This document shows, in pieces, positions 42,563 through 51,406 of a stretch of DNA of 64,000 nucleotides. Numbering within the stretch: position 1 is the stretch's first letter; the number at the start of each line of letters is the position of its first letter. This DNA is from Verrucomicrobiota bacterium (GTDB lineage Bacteria; Verrucomicrobiota; Verrucomicrobiia; Limisphaerales; UBA9464): assembly GCA_947454705.1 (NCBI GenBank), contig CANGKZ010000001.1, positions 186,001-250,000 on the forward strand, in the 5' to 3' direction. The notes below the pieces were generated by a model. It saw nothing but the letters and a program-made list of their open reading frames with translations, had not been told where the DNA came from and made no database searches. The translations under genes and the position numbers were made by a program.

Positions 42563-43014
42563 GGCGTGAAAGGGAGTGCGGGACTCGGAAAGATCAGGCC
42601 GGATCGAAGCAACGTCGGGGGATCGCATGGTAATAAGAAATGACCGTGGCGAGGGCGCCCGCGAGCTGCAAGTTGATTTCGGGCCGGGGACGGAATGGAG
42701 CCGGCGAGAAATGATGGGGATTCGCCTCTGGATGAGATTCGAATTGGTGGACGGAGGATAATAGCCCAGGGCTTGAGCCCTGGGATTCGGCGTAAATATG
42801 GAACCAGTCCCGCAGGGATGACAGAAACGTCTCTCTGCCGTCCCTCCCGGGACTCGAAGGCACCGATCGATTTTGAACCCTGGACTGAAGTCCTGGGCTA
42901 TTCTCGTTTCTAATCCCAAGTTCAGAAGTGTTCGTTCGCGCGCCTGTTCCATTTTCATCCGTTCAGCATTTCAACTCTTCAACCCCATTCGATTACAGTT
43001 GTAATCGATTGTGC
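42563..43014. repeat. Intergenic gap with REP-like repeat and palindrome
   Basis: No gene is seen. A copy of the TAGCCCAGGGCTTGAGCCCT element (42766 onward) and its inverted partner (CTGAAGTCCTGGGCTATTCT near 42884-42903) enclose ~115 bp. A perfect 18-bp palindrome CGATTACAGTTGTAATCG lies at 42990-43007. Confidence 0.65.
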
Positions 43015-43016
43015 CT

Positions 43017-43062
43017 AAAAACAGACCGGGTGCGGGTTCCGATTCGGAACTCCGCACCCGGT
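43017..43062 (-). terminator. Rho-independent terminator
   Basis: 11-bp stem ACCGGGTGCGG / CCGCACCCGGT with a smaller inner stem, followed on the minus strand by a T-run. It ends the DUF1080 gene. Confidence 0.88.
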
Positions 43063-43102
43063 GGAAGGGGATCAGCTTGGGGGAATCACTTCCCCGGCTG
43101 GA

Positions 43103-43852
43103 TCAGGGCAGTTTCTTGATCCGGATGTCCTTGAACTGAACCAGCATCGGCGGACCGGCGTGGATCTGCAATGCGAGGACACCGCTGCGGGCGGCCTTCG
43201 AGGGCTGATCGTCGACGACGTCGATGGTCATGCGACCATTGATGAAGTGATTGAGATGGTTGCCATCGGCCACGATCACGTAGTCGTTCCAATCGTTGGC
43301 CTTGATGTTGGCCTGGAGCTCGGCGGACGGGGAGAGATCGCCAACCTTGGTGATCTTGGTCTGTCCGTTGACTTCCGTGATGCGGGTGCGTTGACCGCGT
43401 TCCGCGAGGATGCCGCGTCCGCGTTCCTCATACAGAATGCCACTGTAGGTCTTGCCGGCTTCGAAGTCGGCCTGATACCCACCGACCACAAACCCACCGG
43501 CGTCCACAACCTTGCTGCGGTACTGGATGCCCGAGTTGCCGAAGCCGACATCGTTCACGGGAATGATGCGGTACTTGGCGCGGAGTTCGAAGTTGGCCAC
43601 GGTACCGTTGGTCCACACGAGGAAGGTGTTTCCCTTGAGCGGGCTTTCCTTCTCGGTGTAGCCGGTGATGGCGCCGTCCTGAACCTTCCAATGATTGGGA
43701 AGACCGTCCCAACCGGTAAGGGTCTTGCCATCGAACAGGGAGACGAATCCGGGCTCGGTCTGCTCGAGTCCCAGCGTCTTGCAGCCAGACTGGCTGAGGG
43801 CGAGGAGACCGACGACGGCCGGCAGGAGGAGCGCTGCGAGTTTTTTCTTCAT
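43103..43852 (-). CDS. DUF1080 lipoprotein (glycoside-hydrolase-like)
   Basis: 249 residues from ATG 43852. The lipobox is SQSGC near residue 24. The DUF1080 fold is clear: GFVSLFDGKTLTGWDGLPNH, VQDGAITGYTEKESPLKGNT, GNSGIQYRSKVVDAGGFVVG and ILYEERGRGILAERGQRTRI. The concanavalin-like domain ends with LQIHAGPPMLVQFKDIRIKK. Members act on disaccharide derivatives (3-keto-glycoside hydrolase activity has been described for relatives). It lies just downstream of an epimerase gene with 38 bp between, so the two likely form one operon for sugar processing. Confidence 0.88.
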   Translation of the reverse strand: MKKKLAALLLPAVVGLLALSQSGCKTLGLEQTEPGFVSLFDGKTLTGWDGLPNHWKVQDGAITGYTEKESPLKGNTFLVWTNGTVANFELRAKYRIIPVNDVGFGNSGIQYRSKVVDAGGFVVGGYQADFEAGKTYSGILYEERGRGILAERGQRTRITEVNGQTKITKVGDLSPSAELQANIKANDWNDYVIVADGNHLNHFINGRMTIDVVDDQPSKAARSGVLALQIHAGPPMLVQFKDIRIKKLP

Positions 43853-43890
43853 GGGAATTTGAATCGATTCGGAGGGTTTCAGCGATCGAC

Positions 43891-44739
43891 TCAACGGCCG
43901 AATGCCTTGCGGAGATTCTTGATGCCCTTGGTCGCGATTTCGTCGCGGGTGGGCTCGATGCGACGCCAGATGGCGGCCGCGCGGGCGATGACCTTCACGT
44001 CGGTGGTGAAGGATTCGATCACCACGTCGCCCTTGTACTTGATCGACTTGAGCGCCTTGACGATCGGCTCCCACTGCAAGGAGTCGTTGCCCGGGGTGCC
44101 GCGATCCGTACCGCAGGCGTGGAAGTGCGCCAGGAGCTTGCCGGCCTTCTTGATGGCGGCGGCCTGATTCTTTTCCTCGATGTTCATGTGGAACGTGTCG
44201 AGGTGGAGCTTGAGCGCCGGGGATCCGACATCCGCGATGAGCTTGAGGCCCTGATCGGTGGTGTTGAGGAAGTCGGTCTCGAAACGGTTCAGCGGTTCCA
44301 CGCAGATCTGCACGCCCTTCTTCTGCGCGTACTTGGCGAGCACCTTGAGGTTCTTCACCACGAGGGCCCATTCCTTCTTCTGCTGCGCGGGTTCCACGGC
44401 ATCGGCCTTGCCGACGACGCTGTACACCGGGCCGATCAGCGAAGGGCAGCCGAGGATGACGGCTTGGTCGATGAGGGCCTTGCAGTAATCCATGGCGGTC
44501 TTCTGTTCCTCGGCGGTGCCGCGGAAGTCGCGGCCGGGTCCCATGCAGGCGCAGATGGAACCGCAGGCGAGACCGGCCTTGTCGAGCGCGGCGCGAACAG
44601 CAACCGGATCGATGTGCGACGGATCCTCGATGGGAATCTCAACGGTATCGAAGCCCCACTTCTTGAACGTGGGGAACAGGGAGGCGCTTTCCGTGGTGAA
44701 CGGAGAGGTGAACAGGAATGAATTGATGCCGAATCTCAT
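43891..44739 (-). CDS. Sugar phosphate isomerase/epimerase (xylose-isomerase-like TIM barrel)
   Basis: 282 residues. The AP-endonuclease-2/xylose-isomerase barrel is visible: FKKWGFDTVEIPIEDPSH, VQICVEPLNRFETDFLNTTD with a metal-binding Glu in VEPLNR, LKLHLDTFHMNIEE with Asp and His, HFHACGTDRGTPGNDSLQW, and GDVVIESFTTD with the last Glu. These are the metal ligands of D-tagatose/D-psicose 3-epimerase relatives. It is followed by a DUF1080 gene on the same strand, fitting conversion of keto-sugars. Confidence 0.88.
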   Translation of the reverse strand: MRFGINSFLFTSPFTTESASLFPTFKKWGFDTVEIPIEDPSHIDPVAVRAALDKAGLACGSICACMGPGRDFRGTAEEQKTAMDYCKALIDQAVILGCPSLIGPVYSVVGKADAVEPAQQKKEWALVVKNLKVLAKYAQKKGVQICVEPLNRFETDFLNTTDQGLKLIADVGSPALKLHLDTFHMNIEEKNQAAAIKKAGKLLAHFHACGTDRGTPGNDSLQWEPIVKALKSIKYKGDVVIESFTTDVKVIARAAAIWRRIEPTRDEIATKGIKNLRKAFGR

Positions 44740-44820
44740 GGAATCGTAGGGATAAAAAGGAGATGCGATGAACTGGGACGAAGCTTTTCAGGAAGACTCC
44801 GACTGCGTCCATCATTACTG

Positions 44821-45579
44821 CTACTGCTTGATGGCGATGGTCGGTGCGAGTTTGTCGAAGTCACGGTCCGTGGGCTTCTGAGCCGGAGCATCGTAGTTGT
44901 GCTTGCCGGTTTGGGGCTCGAGCCATTTGTAGATCTGCGAGTGGCCGTCCGCGAAATTGATGTTGGCTCCGCGGCCGTGGCGATCCGAGGGATCGTTCTG
45001 CCAGATGCGATTGTCCACCTGGATGGCGAAGTAGCCGTCCTCGAGCGTCTTGCTGCTCTCATCGATGAACACCAGCGCGCCCGAGGGATCGGGGTTGATG
45101 ATGTCGGAGGTCTTCTTGCGCAGCGGATAACGGGCATTCACGCCCGGGACGTCGCTGTTCATCTGGCCCGACATCGAGTAGCTGCGGACGCGGTTGATCT
45201 TCGTCTTGTTGTTCCGCTTGTAGTCGTCGGAAGGGCAGACGTAGATGCCGAGCGAAGTGTTGTAGCGCCACAACAGCCCGTTCTTAATGTTCATGACGTT
45301 CGTGTCGCCCGGCTGGGAGTTTACATCGCCGAGAATCCACGCATTGGTATCGCCCACGTGATTCGGAACCAGTTCCTCGCGGAAATCGCCGCTGTAGAGA
45401 ATCCAGGCGAGCCCGAGCTGCTTGGTGTTGCTCATGCAGGCAATGGAGGTGGCCTTGCTCTTCGCCTTGGAAAGCGCCGGCAAAAGCATGCCGGCCAGGA
45501 TGGCGATGATGGCGATGACGACGAGCAGCTCGATGAGCGTGAAGCCGCGTCGGCAGCGAAGGATGGGGGCTGGATTCAT
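44821..45579 (-). CDS. Pilin-like protein with N-terminal methylation motif
   Basis: 252 residues from ATG 45579. The prepilin signal [20 protein letters not shown] is at the start, with cleavage expected before Phe and the conserved Glu at +5. The body contains [20 protein letters not shown] and [20 protein letters not shown], the H-X9-DG type C-terminal pattern of PVC-group pilin-like proteins. These are very numerous in Verrucomicrobia and Planctomycetes and are processed by a prepilin peptidase. Their role is uncertain; they may be secretion-system substrates or surface proteins. Confidence 0.88.
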   Translation of the reverse strand: MNPAPILRCRRGFTLIELLVVIAIIAILAGMLLPALSKAKSKATSIACMSNTKQLGLAWILYSGDFREELVPNHVGDTNAWILGDVNSQPGDTNVMNIKNGLLWRYNTSLGIYVCPSDDYKRNNKTKINRVRSYSMSGQMNSDVPGVNARYPLRKKTSDIINPDPSGALVFIDESSKTLEDGYFAIQVDNRIWQNDPSDRHGRGANINFADGHSQIYKWLEPQTGKHNYDAPAQKPTDRDFDKLAPTIAIKQ

Positions 45580-46095
45580 GGCCTGTTGGGAGATTTGAAG
45601 TCTTGGGACTAAGTGAGTTCTACCGTTCCTGTGGTCCGCTGCCAGCCAAAATCTCGTGAGCGGTAGATTGAAACGGGTCTTCGGAAGCGGGAAATCCGGC
45701 GGAGGGTTTCGGTGTTTCGGGCATTTCCCCGTGAGGCTTCCAAGCAGGCAACGACGGCGCAGTCGCTGGTCATTGTGAAGGATCGGCGGCGTGCAGCGCC
45801 GCCCTACCAACCAATTAAACGGAGGCGTTGCCCCGCCGCGGGGCCGATTTCCCCTTCAACCCTTCAACCTAAAAACGGCAGTTACAGAAGAGTTCAACCA
45901 CAGATGGACACGGATGAACACAGATGGAACTGAGCGGAGCGGAGGGATTCATAGATCACCCAGAAGGTGAAACCGTTCAAGCCCGGTCGAACCACCCATC
46001 TCCTTCTCTATCTGTGTGAATCTGTGTCCATCTGTGGTTTCAACTGCCGTTTCCAGGTTCACCCCTATAACCGCGGGCTGAGCCCACCGGGGCAC
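45580..46095. repeat. Intergenic gap with inverted copies of a repeat
   Basis: No gene is seen. ACCACAGATGGACACGGATG (45898-45917) and its inverse (TGTGTCCATCTGTGGT, 46023-46038) face each other about 100 bp apart. A GCAACGACGGCGCAGTCGCT copy of the AACGAC/GCCGCC family lies at ~45749-45812, and a CTTCAACCCTTCAACC stretch at ~45853-45870. Confidence 0.65.
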
Positions 46096-46146
46096 AAAAA
46101 AGCGGGCTTGGGGGTGGCACACGGAAATTGCACCGCCCAAGCCCGC
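46096..46146 (-). terminator. Rho-independent terminator of mnmG
   Basis: Stem GCGGGCTTGGG / CCCAAGCCCGC (46102-46112 with 46136-46146), followed on the minus strand by TTTTTT. It lies 160 bp beyond the mnmG stop. Confidence 0.8.
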
Positions 46147-46305
46147 CAATCCCCCCACTCGGAGGGATTCAAAAAGGAGAAGGACGCATTAGAAGGGCCA
46201 ATCTCGGAATTTCAAGCGGTTTCAAACCCGAGTTGCCCGCCGGTTGTTGACACCCCGATTTCCTCGATTTCACCGACACCGGCGAATATTGTTTACGATT
46301 GTAAA

Positions 46306-48276
46306 TTAAATGGGGTTACCGCAGGAGGGATGAATGGGCGATTCGGGTGCCGTGGAGGTGTTGGTGGGCTGGCTTCGACGCTTGAGCCACACCAACAGGA
46401 GGGCCACATCGGCAGGTGAAACGCCGGAAATCCGGTTGGCCTGGGCGATGGTGGTGGGCTGGATGCGCATGAGTTTCTGACGCGATTCTTCCCGGATTCC
46501 GGGCACCGAGGCGAAGTCGAACCCTGCGGGAATGGCCCGTTCTTCCAGATCCCGGAAGCGCGCCACTTCGAATTCCTGACGCGTGATATAGCCCTCGTAC
46601 TTGATGGAGATCTCCACCTGTTGGGTGATTTCCTCGGACAAAACGGGGCGTTCGCCTGGCAGCGTGTCGTAGGTGACCTCGGGACGACGCAGGAGCTGGG
46701 CGAGGGAATCCTGACCGATCCGCGTGCGTTCCAGCCGTTCGCGCTCGGCTTTTACCGCCTCGGCCTTCGCTTGGTAGCGCTTCAACAGACGCTCCGGGAG
46801 TAGGCCGATCTCGTGTCCCAGCGGGCTCAGTCGCTCGTCGGCGTTGTCCTGCCGCAGCAGCAATCGGTACTCCGCGCGTGAGGTGAACATGCGGTACGGC
46901 TCCTGGGTGCCCTTGGTGACCAAGTCATCGATCAGCACACCGATGTACGCCTGGTCGCGTCGGAGAACGATCGGTTCCTTCCCCTGCACGCGCCGAACGG
47001 CATTGATCCCGGCGACCAGACCCTGAGCCCCTGCTTCTTCGTATCCGGACGTTCCATTGATCTGACCGGCGAGGAACAGGTTCCGACACACCTTGGTCTC
47101 CAGGCTCGGGAGGAGCTGCGTGGGCTGGCAGAAGTCATACTCTACGGCGTAGGCCGGTCGCATGATCTCCGCCTTCTCGCATCCGATGATGCTTCGAACC
47201 ATTTCGATCTGTACCTCGAAGGGCAGGCAGGTGGAGAAGCCGTTGACGTAGATCTCGTCCGTGTTGATCCCTTCGGGTTCGAGGAAGATCTGGTGATCCT
47301 CCTTCTCGGCAAAGCGGACGAACTTGTCCTCGATGCTCGGGCAGTAGCGCGGTCCCACCCCCTCGATCACGCCGGAGTACATCGGGGAGCGATGGAGGTT
47401 CGCGGTGACCAAGTCGCGGGTCTTGGGAGACGTCCGGGTGAGATAACACGGAAGCTGGGTCCCGATGCGGCTGAGGATGGAACCCGGGGGGTACCGGAGA
47501 TTCGAGGCGCCGGGGTCCGCGGTGCGGGGTCCGGCGTACGATTGTTCCACGTGGAACAGTTCGTCGTTCCACAGGTCTTCCTTCCAATAGGTGAACCAGG
47601 GAACCGGCTCGTCGCCGCCCTGAGGTTCGCATTGGGTGAAATCGATGGATTGTCGAACGAGCCTCGGTGGGGTGCCGGTCTTAAGCCGTCCGAGTTCGAG
47701 CCCCACTTCCTTGAGCGAACCCGACAGCCCCATGGCGGCCGCCTCACCGGCCCGACCGCCGGTCTGCTGGTTCGCCCCCACGTGCATGAGTCCGCGGAGG
47801 AAGGTGCCGGTGGTGACCACCACGGTGGTGCTCAGGAACTGGACTTCGAGGCTGGTCTCAACTCCGTACACCGCGCCGTCCTTGTGGAGGAGTCGCACGG
47901 TCTGGCCCTGCTTGCAGTCGAGATTGGGTTGGCGTTCGCAGACCCATTTGAGTCGGAACTGATACGCCTTCTTGTCGCATTGCGCCCGGGGAGCCCAGAC
48001 GGCGGGTCCCTTCTTGGTGTTGAGCATCCGGAACTGCAGCCCGGACATATCGGTCGCCCGACCCATCTCGCCACCCAGGGCGTCGATCTCCCGCGCGAGG
48101 TGTCCCTTGGCCAAGCCGCCGATGGCGGGGTTGCAGGACATCTGCCCGATGGTGTCGAGGTTGATGGTGAGCAGAAGCGTCTGACACCCCATACGAGCCG
48201 AGGCCAGGGCCGCCTCGACCCCGGCATGGCCGGCCCCGACGACAATCACGTCGTATCGCTTCGGATAGACAAACAT
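46306..48276 (-). CDS. mnmG: tRNA uridine-5-carboxymethylaminomethyl modification enzyme MnmG (GidA)
   Basis: 656 residues from ATG 48276 (48288 also possible). The FAD loop VIVVGAGHAGVEAALAS, the CNPAIGGLAKGHLAREID box, TGTPPRLVRQSIDF, and the GidA block FLAGQINGTSGYEEAGAQG are all present. A C-terminal helical domain follows (ERAIPAGFDFASVPGIREES). With MnmE the enzyme modifies the wobble uridine of certain tRNAs. In many bacteria mnmG lies near the origin beside rsmG, parA and parB; here neither is seen, but a parS-like palindrome occurs inside the coding sequence (47543) and two more upstream. Confidence 0.96.
   Translation of the reverse strand: MFVYPKRYDVIVVGAGHAGVEAALASARMGCQTLLLTINLDTIGQMSCNPAIGGLAKGHLAREIDALGGEMGRATDMSGLQFRMLNTKKGPAVWAPRAQCDKKAYQFRLKWVCERQPNLDCKQGQTVRLLHKDGAVYGVETSLEVQFLSTTVVVTTGTFLRGLMHVGANQQTGGRAGEAAAMGLSGSLKEVGLELGRLKTGTPPRLVRQSIDFTQCEPQGGDEPVPWFTYWKEDLWNDELFHVEQSYAGPRTADPGASNLRYPPGSILSRIGTQLPCYLTRTSPKTRDLVTANLHRSPMYSGVIEGVGPRYCPSIEDKFVRFAEKEDHQIFLEPEGINTDEIYVNGFSTCLPFEVQIEMVRSIIGCEKAEIMRPAYAVEYDFCQPTQLLPSLETKVCRNLFLAGQINGTSGYEEAGAQGLVAGINAVRRVQGKEPIVLRRDQAYIGVLIDDLVTKGTQEPYRMFTSRAEYRLLLRQDNADERLSPLGHEIGLLPERLLKRYQAKAEAVKAERERLERTRIGQDSLAQLLRRPEVTYDTLPGERPVLSEEITQQVEISIKYEGYITRQEFEVARFRDLEERAIPAGFDFASVPGIREESRQKLMRIQPTTIAQANRISGVSPADVALLLVWLKRRSQPTNTSTAPESPIHPSCGNPI
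47543..47558. promoter_or_regulatory. parS-like site 1 (inside mnmG)
   Basis: TGTTCCACGTGGAACA, a perfect 16-bp palindrome differing from the common parS TGTTTCACGTGAAACA at two paired positions. ParB loads at such sites to organise the origin region for segregation. Confidence 0.75.
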
Positions 48277-48414
48277 CGGACGAAGCATGAACGGTCGTCG
48301 GATTTTCGCCAGTCCGGGTGCATGTTTGAGATGCCGGCAAATGAATGGAACCGCAGAGACGCGGAGGCGCAGAGAGGAGAATGAATGGTGGGGCGAGGAA
48401 AGGGGTGTTCGAAA

Positions 48415-48430
48415 TGTTCCACGTGGAACA
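48415..48430. promoter_or_regulatory. parS-like site 2
   Basis: TGTTCCACGTGGAACA, identical to the other two copies; intergenic, upstream of mnmG. Confidence 0.8.
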
Positions 48431-48994
48431 ATGGTGGGAATCGGTGTGGTTGAGGCGGGGGAATCGCGGATTCGAAGCGCTAGGGCAGCCTAGACTGAGG
48501 AACGACGACGCTAGCGCTGGTCGTTTTGAAGCGTCGGCAGCGCGGCAGCGCTGCCCTACCCCGGGATGGAAGGGCGGAACTGCCGCGAGGATATTCCCAT
48601 CCAATTGGAGTCCTCTCTTCAGACGGTTCGGGGAGGCGTGTCTCGAGGTATGCAGGTGGTTGGTATCCAAACTTTCGATGGCCTCCGAGTCTAACAGCAG
48701 CGCCGCGTAAACGCGGAACTCCAAACGTGTGAGGAACTCCGCAGCCAGTCGGAAGAAGGCGAAATACCCGGAATGCCGATGGGCTCCGTACGTCCATCGG
48801 GTTTCGCGCGAAGATGGCGACGACGGGACTCATGCGGGTCGCTTTGAAGTTTCGGCAGAACCACAGCTCTGCCCAACCGCCTAAAGGGTGAGGCGGCATT
48901 ACTGCACCGCCGTGACTGGATTCCCCTTCAACCCTTCATCATTTCAACCCTTTAACCACGAGCTCCACCCCACGGGGTCGCGTCCGGGAGCAAA

Positions 48995-49010
48995 TGTTCC
49001 ACGTGGAACA
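48995..49010. promoter_or_regulatory. parS-like site 3
   Basis: TGTTCCACGTGGAACA, 18 bp beyond the stop of the gene for a membrane protein with a ParB-like N-terminal peptide. Confidence 0.8.
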
Positions 49011-49028
49011 TTCGACCGTCCGAGGAAC

Positions 49029-49499
49029 TTATCGGCGGCGGTCGAGGGTAGCAATCAGACCAAGGGTGGTTGCGAGGGCCATCAGGACCACTCCGAGGAC
49101 CACCCCTTCGCGATGACCCCGCCAGGCGGGATTCATCAGAATCCAACCCGCGAGCGCCACGAGTATGGCGTCAGCTCCGAGGAGAATCCGCGGAATTGGG
49201 CTGTTCTTGCCGATTTCCGCAGTCTTGGGCTCCAACGCAACGCCAGGCGCACGGGCCCCGACTGAGCTCGGACCAGTGGGCGCTTGAGCCAATCCTGGGG
49301 TCAAGACACTGGGGACGCCACCCGAGGCCGAGGGCACCGGAGATGGAACCGTCCCGGGCTTCGTAGCGGAATCAGCCGGGGTAGAAGCGGAATCCCCGAT
49401 AAGCACGCCAAAGCCACGGGAGGTGGGACGCTTGGCGTCCTTCCCGTTCTTCGGCTCCATCAGCGACCCGAGGCCCCGACCCAGTCCAGAGGTTGACAT
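49029..49499 (-). CDS. Small membrane protein with ParB-type GLGRGL boxes
   Basis: 156 residues from ATG 49499. It starts MSTSGLGRGLGSLM, very like the N-terminal ParA-contacting box of ParB proteins (GLGRGL followed by small and hydrophobic residues). A second, weaker copy, RGFGVLIG, lies at 28-35. A Pro/Ser/Ala-rich linker of ~65 residues follows, then two transmembrane helices (about 105-122 and 132-151) and a basic tail DRRR. There is no ParB DNA-binding domain. Three parS-like sites lie within 2 kb. It might tether a ParA-type ATPase at the membrane; this is inference. A longer frame upstream (to 49724) overlaps the leader of the divergent gene and is not favoured. Confidence 0.65.
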   Translation of the reverse strand: MSTSGLGRGLGSLMEPKNGKDAKRPTSRGFGVLIGDSASTPADSATKPGTVPSPVPSASGGVPSVLTPGLAQAPTGPSSVGARAPGVALEPKTAEIGKNSPIPRILLGADAILVALAGWILMNPAWRGHREGVVLGVVLMALATTLGLIATLDRRR

Positions 49500-49674
49500 T
49501 GAGGCCCAAGCTTTTGGCCAAGCACCCCCCGGGAACAATGCTGAACTTCCACGACTTATGCCCAAATCACTCACAGGTTGTTCCCGACAACATTGGTGCA
49601 GTTCCAAACAACTGCCGGGTTGCCGCATCGCCTTGGGCGCGGCTATGGTATCCCCACTGAGTTCACAGAGATTT

Positions 49675-50811
49675 ATGGATGTTACCAAGACCGCGTTCGG
49701 CACCTGGAATGGTGGCCGTTTCATGCATTTCGGCGAATCCCTCGACGAAGCCCGCTGGATCCAATCGGCCCAAAGAGCCTACGAAAAAGGCATTCGGACC
49801 TTCGTTACGGCGGACGTTTACGGTAACGGACAGGCTGATGAGCTGCTGGGGAAGGCGCTGAAGGGGATCCCTCGTGATACCTATTGTTTGGTAGGCGCGG
49901 TGGGTCATGACTTCTACACCGGCAAGCGGGATGGATCGAAGGGATTCCCCCGGTTCACCAATCCTGAGCTGCGTGGACCTGCGGGGTATCGCGACTATTT
50001 GAAGATGGCGACCGAGAAGTCGCTGGCCCGCTGCGGATCGGACCGGTTTGACCTGGTCATGCTGCACAACCCGGATTCCATCGGGTACACCGATTCCCGG
50101 GTCTGGGACGCGATGCAGGGGTTGGTGGACGACTCTCTGACCTCGATGCTCGGGGTCGCTCCCGGACCCGCCAACGGATTCACCCTCGATCTGATCCAGT
50201 GCTTCGAGCGCTTCGGATCCAAGATCGATTGGGCCATGATCATCCTCAACCCGTTCGAACCCTGGCCGGGCGCGCTGTTGCTGCCGGCGGCGGTGAAGAA
50301 TGAGATTCGGCTGATGACCCGCGTGGTGGATTACGGTGGGTTGTTCCACGACGACGTCCGTCCGGGCCACGAATTCGGCTACGGCGATCACCGCACCTTC
50401 CGTCCGGGCAACTGGGTGGAGGCGGGAACCGAGAAGCTCGATAAGATCCGCTCCATCGCTGAACGCCACGGCATCACCATGCTGCAGCTCGCCTGCGCGT
50501 GGAATCTGTCGCATCAACCGGTGGAATCGGTGATTCCTACGCTGATCCAGGAAGTCGGCGCCCAAGCGAAGTCGATCGAAACCAAGGTCGACGAGCTCGC
50601 CGCGCTGCCCGAGGTCAAACTTACCGCCGAAGAAATCGAGTTCATCGGCAAGATTGGCGACAACCGCGGCTGCATGCACCTGAAGGGGGCAAACCGCTCG
50701 CACACCGCTGCACCGGTGGCGGATCAGTGGGGTTTGACGCCCGAGTTGGAAGAAGTGGGCCGGCGCTGGGGCATCGATGCCGACCGCGACTTGGTCTGCA
50801 CCCACGGCTGA
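49675..50811 (+). CDS. Aldo/keto reductase-like protein
   Basis: 378 residues from ATG 49675; upstream in-frame residues to 49423 lie in the divergent promoter. The barrel pattern of the superfamily is present: FGTWNGGRFMHFGESLDEAR, EKGIRTFVTADVYGNGQADE, SLARCGSDRFDLVMLHNP (the strand with the HxxD-type dyad region), and NLSHQPVESVIPTLIQEVGA near the end for NADP binding. The usual catalytic Tyr fits DVYGNGQADELLGKAL. The substrate is unknown. Confidence 0.82.
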   Translation: MDVTKTAFGTWNGGRFMHFGESLDEARWIQSAQRAYEKGIRTFVTADVYGNGQADELLGKALKGIPRDTYCLVGAVGHDFYTGKRDGSKGFPRFTNPELRGPAGYRDYLKMATEKSLARCGSDRFDLVMLHNPDSIGYTDSRVWDAMQGLVDDSLTSMLGVAPGPANGFTLDLIQCFERFGSKIDWAMIILNPFEPWPGALLLPAAVKNEIRLMTRVVDYGGLFHDDVRPGHEFGYGDHRTFRPGNWVEAGTEKLDKIRSIAERHGITMLQLACAWNLSHQPVESVIPTLIQEVGAQAKSIETKVDELAALPEVKLTAEEIEFIGKIGDNRGCMHLKGANRSHTAAPVADQWGLTPELEEVGRRWGIDADRDLVCTHG

Positions 50812-50850
50812 TCGGAGTTACTCAACGCACTTGATCCCAGGGCTTTAGAA

Positions 50851-51363
50851 ATGTCTGCCCCCGAGGTCACCGGATTCCTGCTGGCTCTGGTCCTCATGCT
50901 TCTGGGGCTGGTCGGAGCGGTGCTGCCTGGTTTGCCCGGGCCACCGCTGGTGTTCATTGCGGCGCTGGCTCATCGGCTCTACTTCGGTGATCGCGGCGCT
51001 TCCTGGTGGGTGATCCTGGTGCTTGGGGTGCTGACCGTGGTCTCCATCGCGACGGATTTCCTGGCGACGACCTACGGTGCCAAACGCATGGGCGCCACTT
51101 GGCGCGGAATTTTCGGGGCCGGGTTGGGTGCCTTGGTGGGACTTTTCGTTTTTCCGCCCTTCGGATTGGTGCTCGGACCGCTGGTGGGGGCCTTTCTGGC
51201 GGAGTATTTGTCGGGTCGGGAATGGAAAAGTGCCGGCAAGGCGGGCGTGGGAGCCGTGCTGGGATTGATCGCTGGAACCGCGGCCAAGGTGGCTGCCTGC
51301 CTGGCGATGATCATCCTGTTCGCCCTGAATGTGCTCTTGAGGTCTCCGATTTCCGGGAACTGA
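50851..51363 (+). CDS. DUF456 membrane protein
   Basis: 170 residues with four or five hydrophobic segments: LLALVLMLLGLVGAVLPGLP, WVILVLGVLTVVSIATDFLA, GALVGLFVFPPFGLVLGPLV and AGTAAKVAACLAMIILFALN. The GAVLPGLPGPPLVFIAAL motif and the cytoplasmic GAKRMGATWRGIFGAGLG loop are DUF456 features. Its function is unknown. It starts 39 bp after the aldo/keto reductase gene. Confidence 0.85.
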   Translation: MSAPEVTGFLLALVLMLLGLVGAVLPGLPGPPLVFIAALAHRLYFGDRGASWWVILVLGVLTVVSIATDFLATTYGAKRMGATWRGIFGAGLGALVGLFVFPPFGLVLGPLVGAFLAEYLSGREWKSAGKAGVGAVLGLIAGTAAKVAACLAMIILFALNVLLRSPISGN

Positions 51364-51406
51364 AGCTTTACCTCCACGCCGCTCTGTGGCAGGCATCCCG
51401 GTCCAG

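Larger units (their letters stand above)
48289..49028. other. Intergenic region with two parS-like sites and repeats
   Basis: About 740 bp without a clear gene. It contains parS-like palindromes (48415-48430, 48995-49010), a copy of the AACGAC/GCAGCGC hairpin family (48503-48560) and the ~110-bp TTCAGACGGTTCGGGGAGGC family (48607-48730). A CTTCAACCCTTCATCATTTC stretch precedes the last parS-like site. Confidence 0.7.

Noticed and set aside
43103-44371. Longer frame joining the DUF1080 gene to the end of the epimerase gene
   Set aside because: The extra N-terminal part is the epimerase sequence in another frame; the signal peptide and lipobox fix the start at 43852.
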